DNA of 64,000 bases, taken from an uncultured Duncaniella sp. (GTDB taxonomy: Bacteria; Bacteroidota; Bacteroidia; Bacteroidales; Muribaculaceae). The position numbers were made by a program, and so were the translations under genes. Below the pieces are notes generated by a model. It was not told where the DNA came from, ran no database searches, and was given only the letters and a program-made list of their open reading frames with translations. Positions within the stretch are counted from its first letter, which is position 1; each line of letters opens with the position of its first letter. This document shows positions 1 to 8,634 of the stretch, piece after piece. The stretch covers positions 62,001-126,000 of the forward strand of contig CAJUIX010000007.1 in NCBI GenBank assembly GCA_910586665.1, in the 5' to 3' direction.

Positions 1-1
1 G

Positions 2-2464
2 TCACGCAACCTGTGGTGGGTTTGGAACAGTGCAGCCAAAAACCTCTTCCGCGACCTCGACGCCGACCTATGGCGCGCCACAGGCGAGAACCCCGTGATG
101 CTTCTCCAGCAGCTCTCGACCGAGCGTCTCGACGAAATCATGAAGGACGCCGAACTCATGGAGCGCATCAAGATTGTCTTCGACATGTTTAACGACTACA
201 TGTCAAAGCCCATGCGCAAGGACATCCCCTCGGTGTCATACTTCTCTATGGAATACGGCCTCTGCAACTGCCTCAAAATCTACTCAGGCGGTCTCGGCGT
301 CCTCGCCGGCGACTATATCAAGGAGGCTTCAGACAGCTGCGTCGACATGACCGCTATAGGCTTCCTCTACCGCTACGGCTACTTCACACAGTCGCTCAGC
401 GTGGACGGACAGCAGATTGCCAACTACGAGCCCCAGAACTTCAACCAGCTCCCTATCGAGCAGGTCACTGACGGCAACGGCCACCCCCTCATCCTCGAAG
501 TCCCCTTCCCCGGACGCATCATCTACAGCCACATCTGGCGTGTCAACGTCGGCCGCATGAAACTTTACCTGCTCGACACCGACTTCGACATGAACAGCGA
601 GTTTGACCGCCCCATCACCCACCAGCTCTACGGCGGTGACTGGGAGAACCGCATCAAGCAGGAATACCTCCTCGGCATCGGCGGTGTCCTCGCCCTCAAG
701 AAGCTCGGCATACACCATACTATCTATCACGCAAACGAAGGCCACGCTGCGCTCCTCAACCTCCAGCGCCTCGTCGACTATGTCGAGAATGGCCTTGATT
801 TCAATACAGCCCTCGAGCTTGTGCGCTCGTCGAGCCTCTACACCGTCCACACCCCCGTCCCCGCCGGCCACGACTATTTCGACGAGGGTCTCGCCCACAA
901 GTACCTCAACGAATTCCCCGGCCGCCTCGGCATTTCATGGCACGACCTCATGAACATGGGTCGCGAGAACCCAGACAGCCAGGACCGCTTCTCCATGAGC
1001 GTGTTCGCCCTCAACACCTGCCAGGAGGCCAACGGTGTCAGCTGGCTCCACGGCGAAGTGTCGAAGAAGATGTTCGCAGGCGTATGGAAGGGCTACTCCT
1101 GGGAGGAGAGCCACGTCGGCTACGTCACCAACGGCGTCCACATGCCCACCTGGGCCGCAAGCGAGTGGAAGGCCTTCTACACCGAGAAACTCGGCGCACA
1201 GATTTTTGACCACCAGAGCGACCCAAAGGCTTGGGAAGGCATCTTCAAGGCCAAAGACGAGGAAATCTGGAATATGCGCACAATGATGAAAAACAAATTC
1301 ATCAACTTCGTCAAGCGCGACTTCAAGGCCAAGTGGCTCGCCAACCAGGGCGACCCCTCAGCCGTGATTAAAATCCTCGAGCGCATCAACCCCAACGCCC
1401 TCATCATCGGTTTCGCCCGCCGCTTCGCCACTTATAAGCGCGCACACCTGCTCTTCACAGACCTCGACCGTCTCGCACGCATCGTCAACAACGAGCAGTT
1501 CCCCGTACAGTTCATCTTCTCCGGCAAGGCTCACCCCGCCGACGGCGCCGGCCAGGGCCTCATCAAGCGCATCACCGAAATCTCGCGTATGCCGCAGTTC
1601 CAGGGCAAGATTATCTTCCTCGAGGACTACAACATGATTGTGGCCAAGCGCCTCGTCACCGGCGTCGACATCTGGCTCAACACCCCGACCCGTCCTCTCG
1701 AGGCTTCCGGCACATCGGGCGAGAAGGCCGAGATGAACGGCGTGCTCAACTTCTCAGTCCTCGACGGCTGGTGGTATGAAGGCTACCGCCTCGACGAGAA
1801 GGCAGGCTGGGCCCTCACCGACAAACGCACATTCACCGACCAGGGCCAGCAGGACAAGCTCGACGCCGCCACTATCTATTCGATGCTCGAGAACGAGATT
1901 ATCCCGCTTTACTTCGCCAAGAACTCAAAGGGCTACTCTCCCGAGTGGATTCAGTATATCAAGCGCTCAATCGGCCACATCGCTCCCCAGTACACCATGC
2001 AGCGCATGATTGAGGACTATATCAGCCGCTTCTACGAGCCCGAGGCAAAGCGCTTTGACAAGCTTTCGGCCAACGGCGGCAAGGTGGCCAAGGAAATCGC
2101 CGCCTGGAAGGAAAAAGTGGCCTCCGCATGGGACGGCATCAAAGTGCTCGAAGTCAACACCGACAAGGACTTTAGCCAGAACAACTGCAGCGGCGAACTG
2201 TTTACAGTCAACATCAAGATTGACGCCAACGGCCTCGCCGACGACCTCGGCCTCGAGCTGGTCATCGACAAGGTGCACGACAATCAGGAGTCACGCATCG
2301 GCTCCATGCCCTTCAAGGTTGTCTCGAAGGAGGGCCAGATTGTGAACTTCCAGCTCACCGACAAGCTCCGTGACCCGGGAGTGTTCCGCTACAGCTACCG
2401 TCTCTACCCGAACAATCCGCTCCTGCCCCACCGTCAGGACTTCGCATTTGTCCGCTGGATTTAA
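2..2464 (+). CDS. glgP: alpha-glucan (glycogen/maltodextrin) phosphorylase, 5' end cut by window edge
   Basis: GT35-type phosphorylase that releases glucose-1-phosphate from alpha-1,4-glucans in the cytoplasm. The frame is open from base 2, and the residues before the first internal ATG (95), such as NLWWVWNSAAKNLF, match the N-terminal DUF3417 region of the TIGR02094 type. The true start therefore lies upstream of the window, and the ATG at 95 is not the start. About 820 residues are visible. The pyridoxal-phosphate motif EASGTSGEKAEMNGV is present, with the cofactor lysine codon at 1724-1726. The far C-terminus (from about 2170) looks like an extra beta-rich domain. Family assignment is confident; the exact glucan substrate is not shown by sequence. 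Confidence 0.93.
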   Translation, partial: SRNLWWVWNSAAKNLFRDLDADLWRATGENPVMLLQQLSTERLDEIMKDAELMERIKIVFDMFNDYMSKPMRKDIPSVSYFSMEYGLCNCLKIYSGGLGVLAGDYIKEASDSCVDMTAIGFLYRYGYFTQSLSVDGQQIANYEPQNFNQLPIEQVTDGNGHPLILEVPFPGRIIYSHIWRVNVGRMKLYLLDTDFDMNSEFDRPITHQLYGGDWENRIKQEYLLGIGGVLALKKLGIHHTIYHANEGHAALLNLQRLVDYVENGLDFNTALELVRSSSLYTVHTPVPAGHDYFDEGLAHKYLNEFPGRLGISWHDLMNMGRENPDSQDRFSMSVFALNTCQEANGVSWLHGEVSKKMFAGVWKGYSWEESHVGYVTNGVHMPTWAASEWKAFYTEKLGAQIFDHQSDPKAWEGIFKAKDEEIWNMRTMMKNKFINFVKRDFKAKWLANQGDPSAVIKILERINPNALIIGFARRFATYKRAHLLFTDLDRLARIVNNEQFPVQFIFSGKAHPADGAGQGLIKRITEISRMPQFQGKIIFLEDYNMIVAKRLVTGVDIWLNTPTRPLEASGTSGEKAEMNGVLNFSVLDGWWYEGYRLDEKAGWALTDKRTFTDQGQQDKLDAATIYSMLENEIIPLYFAKNSKGYSPEWIQYIKRSIGHIAPQYTMQRMIEDYISRFYEPEAKRFDKLSANGGKVAKEIAAWKEKVASAWDGIKVLEVNTDKDFSQNNCSGELFTVNIKIDANGLADDLGLELVIDKVHDNQESRIGSMPFKVVSKEGQIVNFQLTDKLRDPGVFRYSYRLYPNNPLLPHRQDFAFVRWI

Positions 2465-2501
2465 TAATCAGCACGTTACACCAATCTCAATATGCCGCGA
2501 G

Positions 2502-2524
2502 GCCGTGTCATAATCTGACGCGGC
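2502..2524 (+). terminator. possible terminator hairpin after glgP
   Basis: A 9-bp stem (GCCGTGTCA / TGACGCGGC, one G-U pair) with a 5-nt loop lies 37 bp after the phosphorylase stop. No clear U-tract follows, so this is a weak call. Confidence 0.35.
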
Positions 2525-2598
2525 TTCGTGTCGTATATGCAATTTTCATATATTTTTACGATACTGTAATAAATTTATGCGTTAATTTTACGGGGCTG

Positions 2599-2630
2599 TT
2601 TGCTTGACAGCGACAAATGGTGTAACTTTG
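2599..2630 (+). promoter_or_regulatory. Bacteroidota-type promoter of the cysteine desulfidase gene
   Basis: TTTG at 2599-2602 and TAACTTTG at 2623-2630 are separated by 20 bp, an exact match to the Bacteroidota primary sigma consensus (-33 TTTG, -7 TAnnTTTG). Transcription should begin near 2637. This rules out the in-frame TTG at 2600 as a start codon and supports the ATG at 2672. Confidence 0.85.
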
Positions 2631-2671
2631 CCGAAAATAACCATATATCTAATATCTTAAATCACGGAACA

Positions 2672-3955
2672 ATGCTTAGTGAGTCAAAGAGAGAAAAAAT
2701 CATAGCCCTGATGAAGCGGGAGATTGTTCCCGCAATCGGCTGTACGGAACCCGTCGCCGTGGCTCTCTGCGTGGCGCGTGCCACAGAGCTTCTCGGCTCC
2801 CTCCCCGCAAAAATCGAGGTCGCCCTGAGCAGCAATATGCTCAAAAACGCTATGGGTGTCGGCATCCCCGGGACGGGAATGATCGGTCTGCCTATCGCAA
2901 TGGCTCTCGGAGCTCTCGTCGGAAAGTCGGAATATGGCCTGGAGGTGCTGCGCGACGTGACGCCGGAGGCTGTGGAGCGCGGACGCCGATACATCAGCGA
3001 GGGACGCATCACTATCAGCCTCGATGAGAAGGCTCCATCGAAGCTGCATATCGACGTGAGAGTCAGCGACGAGGAGGGTGGCACCGCCCGCGCTGTCATC
3101 TCCTGCGAGCACACCCATTTCATACTCCTTCAGAAGAACGGCGAAATCCTTCTCGAAGAGCAGGCCGCGGGCGACTCGGCCGAGACCGACGACGATATAG
3201 TCCTTGACCTCGCGACGGTCTATGAATTCGCAATGGAGACCCCTGTCGAGGAGATTTCATTCATCATGGAAGCCAAGAGGCTCAATCTTGCTGCCGCCAA
3301 CACCGCTCTCGCAGGCGACTACGGACATGCCTTGGGCTCGACAATCCGCAAGTGCGGACTGAAATATTACGGCGACACCCCGGTGGAGCACATGATTTCA
3401 TACACATCCGCTGCCTGCGACGCCCGTATGGGTGGCGCTCCTGTGGCTGTCATGTCCAATTCCGGCAGCGGCAACCAGGGCATCACGGCAACAATGCCTG
3501 TGGTGAGCTTCGCAGCTGACATGGAGGCCTCGGAGGAGCAGACAATGCGTGCTCTCGTCCTGAGCCACCTCACAAGTATATATATCAAACAGAGCCTCGG
3601 TCGCCTGTCGGCGTTGTGCGGCTGCGTGGTGGCCTCTACCGGCGCTTCCGCCGCGATAGTATATCTTATGGGGGGCGGCTTCGATGAGGTCTGTGCAGCT
3701 GTTAAAAATATGGTTGCCAACCTCACGGGCATGATTTGCGACGGCGCCAAGCCTTCATGCGCGCTCAAGATTTCTTCAGGAGTGTCGACAGCCATGATGT
3801 CGGCCATGCTTGCCATGAACGGCAAGTGCGTCACCTCGACCGAAGGCATCGTGAGCGAGGATGTCGACGCTACCATTCACAACCTGACCTCAATCGGACG
3901 CGAGGCCATGAACGAGACCGACCGCCTCGTGCTTCAAATCATGACCTCGAAATAA
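2672..3955 (+). CDS. UPF0597 / CdsB-family L-cysteine desulfidase (serine dehydratase-like)
   Basis: 427-residue cytoplasmic enzyme of the UPF0597/YhaM (CyuA) family. Members use a labile iron-sulfur cluster to split L-cysteine into pyruvate, ammonia and sulfide, or act on serine. Visible family features are GCTEP near residue 23 (cluster cysteine), SNSGSGNQGITATMPVV in the middle, and the C-terminal cysteines in MICDGAKPSCALK. The frame is open upstream to 2600, but that segment lies in the promoter, so ATG 2672 is chosen. The gene stands alone, convergent with era across a strong hairpin. Whether cysteine or serine is preferred cannot be read from the sequence. Confidence 0.85.
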   Translation: MLSESKREKIIALMKREIVPAIGCTEPVAVALCVARATELLGSLPAKIEVALSSNMLKNAMGVGIPGTGMIGLPIAMALGALVGKSEYGLEVLRDVTPEAVERGRRYISEGRITISLDEKAPSKLHIDVRVSDEEGGTARAVISCEHTHFILLQKNGEILLEEQAAGDSAETDDDIVLDLATVYEFAMETPVEEISFIMEAKRLNLAAANTALAGDYGHALGSTIRKCGLKYYGDTPVEHMISYTSAACDARMGGAPVAVMSNSGSGNQGITATMPVVSFAADMEASEEQTMRALVLSHLTSIYIKQSLGRLSALCGCVVASTGASAAIVYLMGGGFDEVCAAVKNMVANLTGMICDGAKPSCALKISSGVSTAMMSAMLAMNGKCVTSTEGIVSEDVDATIHNLTSIGREAMNETDRLVLQIMTSK

Positions 3956-3994
3956 TCATGATACTGAAATAAAGCTTAGGCTATACAATAAAAA

Positions 3995-4032
3995 CGGCCT
4001 CGGAAGCGGGATAATACCCGGTTCCGAGGCCG
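3995..4032. terminator. bidirectional terminator between the desulfidase gene and era
   Basis: Stem CGGCCTCGGAA paired with TTCCGAGGCCG, extended inward by CGGG/CCCG, with a short AT loop. It is flanked by AAAA on the left and ATATATTTT on the right, so it gives U-rich tails in both directions for the two convergent genes. Confidence 0.85.
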
Positions 4033-4069
4033 ATATATTTTGTTGCACGTCGCAACATATGTTCACGCC

Positions 4070-4954
4070 TTATTCCATGTAGCCGAATGAGCGGAGCTTG
4101 TTTTCGCGGTTGCGCCAGTTGGGTTCGACTTTGACGAAAAGCTCGAGGAAGACGCTCTTATCAAAGAATTTCTCGATGTCCTTACGGGCCTCGATACCGA
4201 TTTTTTTGATTTTAGCCCCCTGGTGGCCTATGATGATGCCCTTCTGCGAGTCACGCTCGACATAGATGACAGCCATTATGTGGATGGACTTCTCCTTCTC
4301 CTCAAATTTTTCGACTATGACCTCCACGGAATAGGGAATCTCCTTGTCATAGTTGGTGAGTATCTTCTCACGGATAATCTCGGTGACGAAGAAACGGGCA
4401 GGCTTGTCGGTCAGAGCGTCCTTACCGAAGTAGGGAGCCGAGACAGGGAGCAGTTCTACGACGCGCTTGAGCAGATTGTCGACATTGAAGCCCTCTCGGG
4501 CTGAAATCGGGAAAATCTCCGCGTTGGGGAGCATTGTGTGCCAACGGTCGGTCAGCTCCTCGAGTTGCGACTGCTCCTTGACGAGGTCAATCTTGTTGAT
4601 TACCAGCAAAACGGGAATTTTCTCCTTGGCAACCTTGGCGAGGAAGTCGGCGTTCTTCGAGGAATCCTCCACGACGTCTGTGACGTATATAAGGATATCG
4701 GCGTCGACGAGCGCACCCTCGCTGAAATTGAGCATACTCTCCTGAAGCTTGTATTTAGGCTGGAGCACTCCGGGGGTATCGGAAAATACAATCTGATACT
4801 CAGGTGTGTTGACGATGCCCATGATGCGGTGGCGGGTGGTCTGGGCCTTTGAGGTAATGATGCTCACTCTTTCGCCGACGAGGTCGTTCATCAGCGTGGA
4901 CTTTCCGACGTTAGGGTTACCTACGATGTTGACAAATCCTGCTTTATGTTCCAT
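4070..4954 (-). CDS. era: GTPase Era, 16S rRNA/30S assembly factor
   Basis: 294 residues, full length for Era. The N-terminal GTPase domain shows G1 GNPNVGKS, the effector threonines TTRH, G3 DTPG, G4 NKID and a SA G5 motif. The C-terminal KH RNA-binding domain has IIGHQGAKIKKIG. Era binds the 3' end of 16S rRNA and checks small-subunit maturation at the inner membrane side of the cytoplasm. It follows fabH on the same strand, but a hairpin lies in the 105-bp gap, so it may have its own promoter. No der gene follows, unlike the arrangement in some relatives. Confidence 0.97.
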   Translation of the reverse strand: MEHKAGFVNIVGNPNVGKSTLMNDLVGERVSIITSKAQTTRHRIMGIVNTPEYQIVFSDTPGVLQPKYKLQESMLNFSEGALVDADILIYVTDVVEDSSKNADFLAKVAKEKIPVLLVINKIDLVKEQSQLEELTDRWHTMLPNAEIFPISAREGFNVDNLLKRVVELLPVSAPYFGKDALTDKPARFFVTEIIREKILTNYDKEIPYSVEVIVEKFEEKEKSIHIMAVIYVERDSQKGIIIGHQGAKIKKIGIEARKDIEKFFDKSVFLELFVKVEPNWRNRENKLRSFGYME

Positions 4955-5003
4955 ATAGCTAATTTTCTTGTTTGTGTTTCTTGATGACTATACATATATA
5001 AAC

Positions 5004-5031
5004 AAAAATAGCACCTGAAAAGATGCTATTT
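5004..5031 (-). terminator. probable terminator after fabH
   Basis: On the minus strand an 8-bp stem AAATAGCA/TGCTATTT with a 10-nt loop is followed by a T-rich run. It lies about 30 bp beyond the fabH stop and before era. Confidence 0.65.
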
Positions 5032-5059
5032 CTGTTAAAAAATTCATAGTCAGACCGAC

Positions 5060-6043
5060 TTAGATGTCCCAGATGATATACATCGCGCCCCATGTGAAGC
5101 CGGCACCGAAGGCGGTGAGGATAAGGCGGTCGCCCTTCTTCAGGCGGTCCTGGTATTCGTCGAGACAGAGGGGGATGGAGGCGGCGGAAGTGTTGCCGTA
5201 CTTCTCGATGTTGACGAGCACCTTGTCATTGTCAATGCCCAGACGGGAGCCTACGGCCTCGATGATGCGGAGGTTGGCCTGGTGGGATACGAACCAATCG
5301 ATGTTGTCGACAGTGAGATCGTTGCGCTTCATCACTTCGAGCGATGATTCGAGCATGTCGGTGACAGCGTTCTTGTAGACATTGCGCCCGTCCTGGATGA
5401 CGAAGTGCTGCTGTGCGTCTACAGTCTCGTGGGATGCGGGGAGGACAGAGCCGCCGGCAGGCATCCAAAGATGTTCGAGACCCTCGCCGTCGACATGGAA
5501 CACGCCGTCCATCACGCCGACCGGCTCCTCGGTTGGTTCGAGAAGCATTGCACCTGCACCGTCGCCAAAGAGGGGACAGGTAGCGCGGTCCTGATAGTTG
5601 GTCATTGACGACATCTTCTCGGCAGCCACCACTACCACCTTCTTGCGAAGGCCGGAGCGGATGTAGGCCGAACCGTCCTCGAGAGCCACAAGGAAGCCGG
5701 CGCATGCAGCCTGGATGTCATAGGAATATGCGTTTTTAAGACCGAGATTGTGAGCAATCACCGATCCGGTCGAGGGGAAGCGGTAGTCGGGGTTCGACGT
5801 TGCACAGATGAGCAGGTCGACCTCCTCGGGCTTTGTGCCTGTGCGCTCGAGAAGCTTCTCGACAGCCTTGATGCCGAGATATGAAGAGCCTTTACCCGGC
5901 TCGCGAAGGATTCGGCGCTCCTTGATGCCCACACGGGTGGTAATCCACTCGTCGTTGGTGTCGACCATTTTCGAGAGCATGTCGTTGTCGAGCACGTCAT
6001 CAGGGGCATAGGATGCGAGTCCTGAAATTCTTGCATGAAGCAT
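5060..6043 (-). CDS. fabH: beta-ketoacyl-ACP synthase III (FabH)
   Basis: 327-residue condensing enzyme that starts fatty-acid synthesis by joining an acyl-CoA primer to malonyl-ACP. The Cys-His-Asn triad is visible: C114 in AACAGF, H254 in SHQANLR and N284 in YGNTSAAS. Length is normal. It sits downstream of rpmF and the DUF177 gene on the same strand, the usual lipid/ribosome cluster in Bacteroidales. A plsX gene, present between rpmF and fabH in many bacteria, is absent here. In this phylum FabH often prefers branched primers, which would link it to the ilv genes; that is inference. Confidence 0.96.
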   Translation of the reverse strand: MLHARISGLASYAPDDVLDNDMLSKMVDTNDEWITTRVGIKERRILREPGKGSSYLGIKAVEKLLERTGTKPEEVDLLICATSNPDYRFPSTGSVIAHNLGLKNAYSYDIQAACAGFLVALEDGSAYIRSGLRKKVVVVAAEKMSSMTNYQDRATCPLFGDGAGAMLLEPTEEPVGVMDGVFHVDGEGLEHLWMPAGGSVLPASHETVDAQQHFVIQDGRNVYKNAVTDMLESSLEVMKRNDLTVDNIDWFVSHQANLRIIEAVGSRLGIDNDKVLVNIEKYGNTSAASIPLCLDEYQDRLKKGDRLILTAFGAGFTWGAMYIIWDI

Positions 6044-6255
6044 AGCAAAATTTCTTTAATAGATTAGAGGGAGGACGGGTTACTATAAAAACCATGCGCG
6101 AATCAGACTGACCCGCCGGTGATGAATCCTCCAAAGAATAAGGAGCTGTTGGGGAGAGAGCTATTTGTGGGCTTGCGCCCTGACGTAACTTCCAATCTCC
6201 CGATTCATCCCGCAAGTCTGCCGGAGCCGCGCGAGATTTTCAGTTCGCTTCAGCC

Positions 6256-6441
6256 TTAGACAGCTGCCGTCTTTTCGATTGCGATGCGGCCGCGATAGTA
6301 GCCACATTCACCGCATACGGTGTGATAGAGGTGCCATGAACCGCAGTTGGGGCAGAGGGCGAGGGTGGGGACTACAGCCTTGTCATGAGTACGACGCTTT
6401 GCTGTGCGGGTCTTAGATTGCTTGCGTTTAGGATGTGCCAT
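6256..6441 (-). CDS. rpmF: 50S ribosomal protein L32
   Basis: 61 residues. The basic N-terminus MAHPKRKQSKTRTAKRR and the zinc-ribbon pattern CxxC (30/33) and CxxC (43/46) are diagnostic, and this is the zinc-binding version of L32. It is encoded just after the DUF177 gene (55 bp gap), a pairing conserved across bacteria, and before fabH. Confidence 0.97.
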   Translation of the reverse strand: MAHPKRKQSKTRTAKRRTHDKAVVPTLALCPNCGSWHLYHTVCGECGYYRGRIAIEKTAAV

Positions 6442-6496
6442 GATTTATTATTTTTATTTATTGTTTTGCCTGTGATATATTTAAGCTTATATTTTC

Positions 6497-7114
6497 TTAC
6501 TCGGCTGATGGCTCCGAGTCCTTGTCGGCGAGTTTCCGAAGGGCGTCCCATCGGGAGTCGGCCGGCTTTTCTTCAGACTCTCCGGGGGTGTCGGGGGCTG
6601 AATCCATAGTGTCCATCTCGTCCATGAGCTGGTCGGTCAGCTCGGCGTCCTCGTCGTCAATCTTGGTGGCGCGGTGCTTTCGGAGGAGGGCGCTCATGGC
6701 GCGGTTGCACTTGCCGAGCGGGTGGACGTGCTTGACGGGAATCGCGAGCGAGGCTGTGTCGAAAATCATGTAGGAGACGTTGAGCCAGTTGTCGCTCTCA
6801 GGGATGATGAGCAGCTCGTCGGTCTCTGAATAATCGTCGCCATACTTCACCGCTATGTCATAGGTCGCGTCGATTGGCTGAATCAGGTCGTCGAGACAAC
6901 GGTCACAGATAAGCGTGACAGTACCGGTGACATGAAAAGCAAGATCGTAGATATCGTGCTTGTGTGTCACCGTCAGTTTGACGGCCAGGTCAGCGTCATG
7001 TATGTCGGCGCTCTCCATGTTTACGAAAAACTGCTTACCGAGGTGGTATTCAAACTCCTGAACACCTTCGGGAATGTTTTTCAGGGGGAGACGGAATTCT
7101 GAAAATTTTCCCAC
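6497..7114 (-). CDS. DUF177 / YceD-family protein
   Basis: 205 residues of the DUF177 family, whose members are linked to 23S rRNA processing and are nearly always next to rpmF. The conserved CDRCLD motif lies in the middle and a HPLGKCNRAM segment follows. The C-terminal 45 residues are acidic and of low complexity. It is the first gene of the DUF177-rpmF-fabH group and has a consensus promoter 26 bp upstream. The molecular role is known only in part for the family. Confidence 0.88.
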   Translation of the reverse strand: MGKFSEFRLPLKNIPEGVQEFEYHLGKQFFVNMESADIHDADLAVKLTVTHKHDIYDLAFHVTGTVTLICDRCLDDLIQPIDATYDIAVKYGDDYSETDELLIIPESDNWLNVSYMIFDTASLAIPVKHVHPLGKCNRAMSALLRKHRATKIDDEDAELTDQLMDEMDTMDSAPDTPGESEEKPADSRWDALRKLADKDSEPSAE

Positions 7115-7139
7115 GACAATATTGTTTGAAAAAACTGCG

Positions 7140-7171
7140 CAAAGTTAGGCAAAAAGTTTCAGAATTCAAAA
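7140..7171 (-). promoter_or_regulatory. Bacteroidota-type promoter of the DUF177-rpmF-fabH group
   Basis: On the minus strand TTTTG (7171-7167), a 19-bp spacer and TAACTTTG (7147-7140) match the consensus exactly. Predicted transcription start is near 7133, giving a leader of about 20 nt before the ATG at 7114. Confidence 0.85.
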
Positions 7172-7249
7172 CAAAAAGTCCAAAACTCCTGCCCGACATG
7201 CGGCATAAGTCGGTATTTTAGAGGATTTTTAAAGAATCCCCTCATTAAT

Positions 7250-7289
7250 CATACAAGGTTGCTGCTCCGCAGAACGGCAACCTTGTATG
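7250..7289 (-). terminator. hairpin downstream of tRNA-Pro
   Basis: A perfect 13-bp stem (CATACAAGGTTGC / GCAACCTTGTATG) with a 14-nt loop starts 14 bp past the tRNA 3' end. There is no long U-tract on the minus strand, so it may act as a terminator or a 3'-processing signal. Confidence 0.6.
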
Positions 7290-7302
7290 GGTTTTAATTA
7301 TG

Positions 7303-7375
7303 TCGGGGTGAGAAGACTCGAACTTCCGACCTCCACGTCCCGAACGTGGCGCGCTGCCAACTGTGCTACACCCCG
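7303..7375 (-). tRNA. tRNA-Pro (anticodon CGG)
   Basis: The cloverleaf can be drawn: acceptor CGGGGTG/CACCCCG with discriminator A, anticodon stem CCACG/CGTGG and loop TTCGGGA, so the anticodon is CGG and reads CCG. The TpsiC loop is TTCGAGT. CCA is not encoded. A consensus promoter lies 38 bp upstream. Confidence 0.95.
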
Positions 7376-7412
7376 AACATTGAAAATGCGTAACATTGGC
7401 ATTTTGCGAGCA

Positions 7413-7444
7413 CAAAGGTAAGAACTTTTCCAATAATCTCCAAA
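7413..7444 (-). promoter_or_regulatory. Bacteroidota-type promoter of tRNA-Pro
   Basis: TTTG (7444-7441), a 20-bp spacer and TACCTTTG (7420-7413) on the minus strand are an exact consensus match. Transcription would start near 7406. Confidence 0.8.
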
Positions 7445-7481
7445 TAAAAATTTCAGAGTCACAAAAAATAATGTGGAAAAA

Positions 7482-8030
7482 TCATAAAAGAGAGGCAAGG
7501 TCAAAGTACATAACCCTCGTACACCTATCCTCGTCGTCATTATTCAGAAAATGATAGTTATTCTTGATATAGAACGGGATAGCATCCAAATATGCGTCAA
7601 CCGTCACAAATCTGCACCCGGATTTGTTATTCACAAGGAAGTAATCTTCAATGAATTCAAGGAGATACGTCCCGATTGACTGATGCTGCGCCCTCCTTGC
7701 AATCGCAAGACGTCCGATTTTGATAGCAGGATAGCTCCTCAGGCGCTTTTCGTTAACAAATTTATGTTTTCTAAAACGATTGAACTCGGTCTTACTCTCA
7801 AAATCAGATATTGAAATCTTATCATTTGAGAGGCTGAAATAAGCAAGTACGTCCGCAGATTCTTTATCTTCTACCACATAAGTCACCGAAAGTAAGGCAT
7901 TACGATATAATCCCGACTCATTAATCAGGAAATCATTGAGGTCATCATCACCACAATCGAAAGCAGCAACAAGGTCGCCGATATCAAGACGGCGAACACT
8001 GCAACGCTCTTGAAATTCTTCGCGAGTCAT
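7482..8030 (-). CDS. GNAT-family N-acetyltransferase, possible toxin of a TA pair
   Basis: 182 residues. The region IKIGRLAIARRAQHQSIGTYLL carries the V/L-x-x-L-A plus R/Q-x-x-G-x-G/A-like acetyl-CoA-binding pattern (here RRAQHQSIGT), and the C-terminal part AIPFYIKNNYHF is typical of GNAT folds. It follows a 50-residue ORF by 10 bp, so the two look like one operon. This layout resembles GNAT toxins of the TacT/AtaT type that acetylate aminoacyl-tRNA, which usually follow a small antitoxin. The toxin role is inference; it could be an ordinary acetyltransferase. Its base composition is clearly lower in GC than its neighbours, which suggests transfer. Confidence 0.8.
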   Translation of the reverse strand: MTREEFQERCSVRRLDIGDLVAAFDCGDDDLNDFLINESGLYRNALLSVTYVVEDKESADVLAYFSLSNDKISISDFESKTEFNRFRKHKFVNEKRLRSYPAIKIGRLAIARRAQHQSIGTYLLEFIEDYFLVNNKSGCRFVTVDAYLDAIPFYIKNNYHFLNNDDEDRCTRVMYFDLASLL

Positions 8031-8040
8031 AGTCCCATGA

Positions 8041-8193
8041 TTAGTTTACCATCATTTTCATGACAGTTTCATAGGATTTGCGAATCTGGGCGCGTTTCTC
8101 TGATGAAACTTTTGGTGGATTCTGCATCCGCTCTTCAAACTGGCGCCCTTCCGAGCCATATAAAATCGGGGTTTCTTTAATTGGTCGTGCCAT
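8041..8193 (-). CDS. 50-residue small protein upstream of the GNAT gene, antitoxin candidate
   Basis: Reading from ATG at 8193 to TAA at 8041 gives MARPIKETPILYGSEG followed by a charged helix-prone stretch and the end KSYETVMKMMVN. It is hydrophilic, with no signal or membrane segment. It is encoded 10 bp before the GNAT gene and is preceded by a -7 element TAACTTTG (8229-8222) without a clear -33 box. Position and size fit an antitoxin or regulatory partner. No DNA-binding fold can be recognised by eye, so the function is not established. Confidence 0.6.
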   Translation of the reverse strand: MARPIKETPILYGSEGRQFEERMQNPPKVSSEKRAQIRKSYETVMKMMVN

Positions 8194-8435
8194 AAGAGAG
8201 AGTCTTTATATTATTGATTTACAAAGTTACAACAATTTTCTATAATACAGAGATGCCGGTATAACAAAAAAACAAAACAAGCATAGCAAATTTCTCAAAA
8301 TGCCACTATTCACACTTCAGGCAAGGAGGAAATTTCGGGCAGGGGTAAACCGCGGAGGGTGGAGGGGCGTTATGATTATATCTAAAAACTTTCAACTGCA
8401 ACCGAATACTCATCCTCCCATCAAAAATCAAGACT

Positions 8436-8609
8436 ATGGCCCCTATTGATGAACGCACACTACTATTATGGTTAGGCATTGTAATACTTGTGGCAGCTGT
8501 CAGCGTGACAGGCATGCTCGTCAACCGCTACCTTACACACCGGGCCCACCGGCGCGCTCTCGAGGAGCTTAAATCCCACCGGGTGCCCCAACATGTCCGC
8601 AGCGCATGA
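8436..8609 (+). CDS. 57-residue putative single-pass membrane protein
   Basis: ATG at 8436 to TGA at 8607. The product begins MAPIDERTLLLW, has one strong hydrophobic segment (about residues 9-29, rich in L, I, V, A) and ends in a basic tail with several R and H residues. It is convergent with recO, which ends 25 bp away, and diverges from the GNAT pair. No clear promoter or ribosome-binding site is visible. The compact membrane-plus-basic layout supports a real gene, but no family is recognised. Confidence 0.45.
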   Translation: MAPIDERTLLLWLGIVILVAAVSVTGMLVNRYLTHRAHRRALEELKSHRVPQHVRSA

Positions 8610-8634
8610 TGCGGCCGGGGGACGGGTGGGGAGA

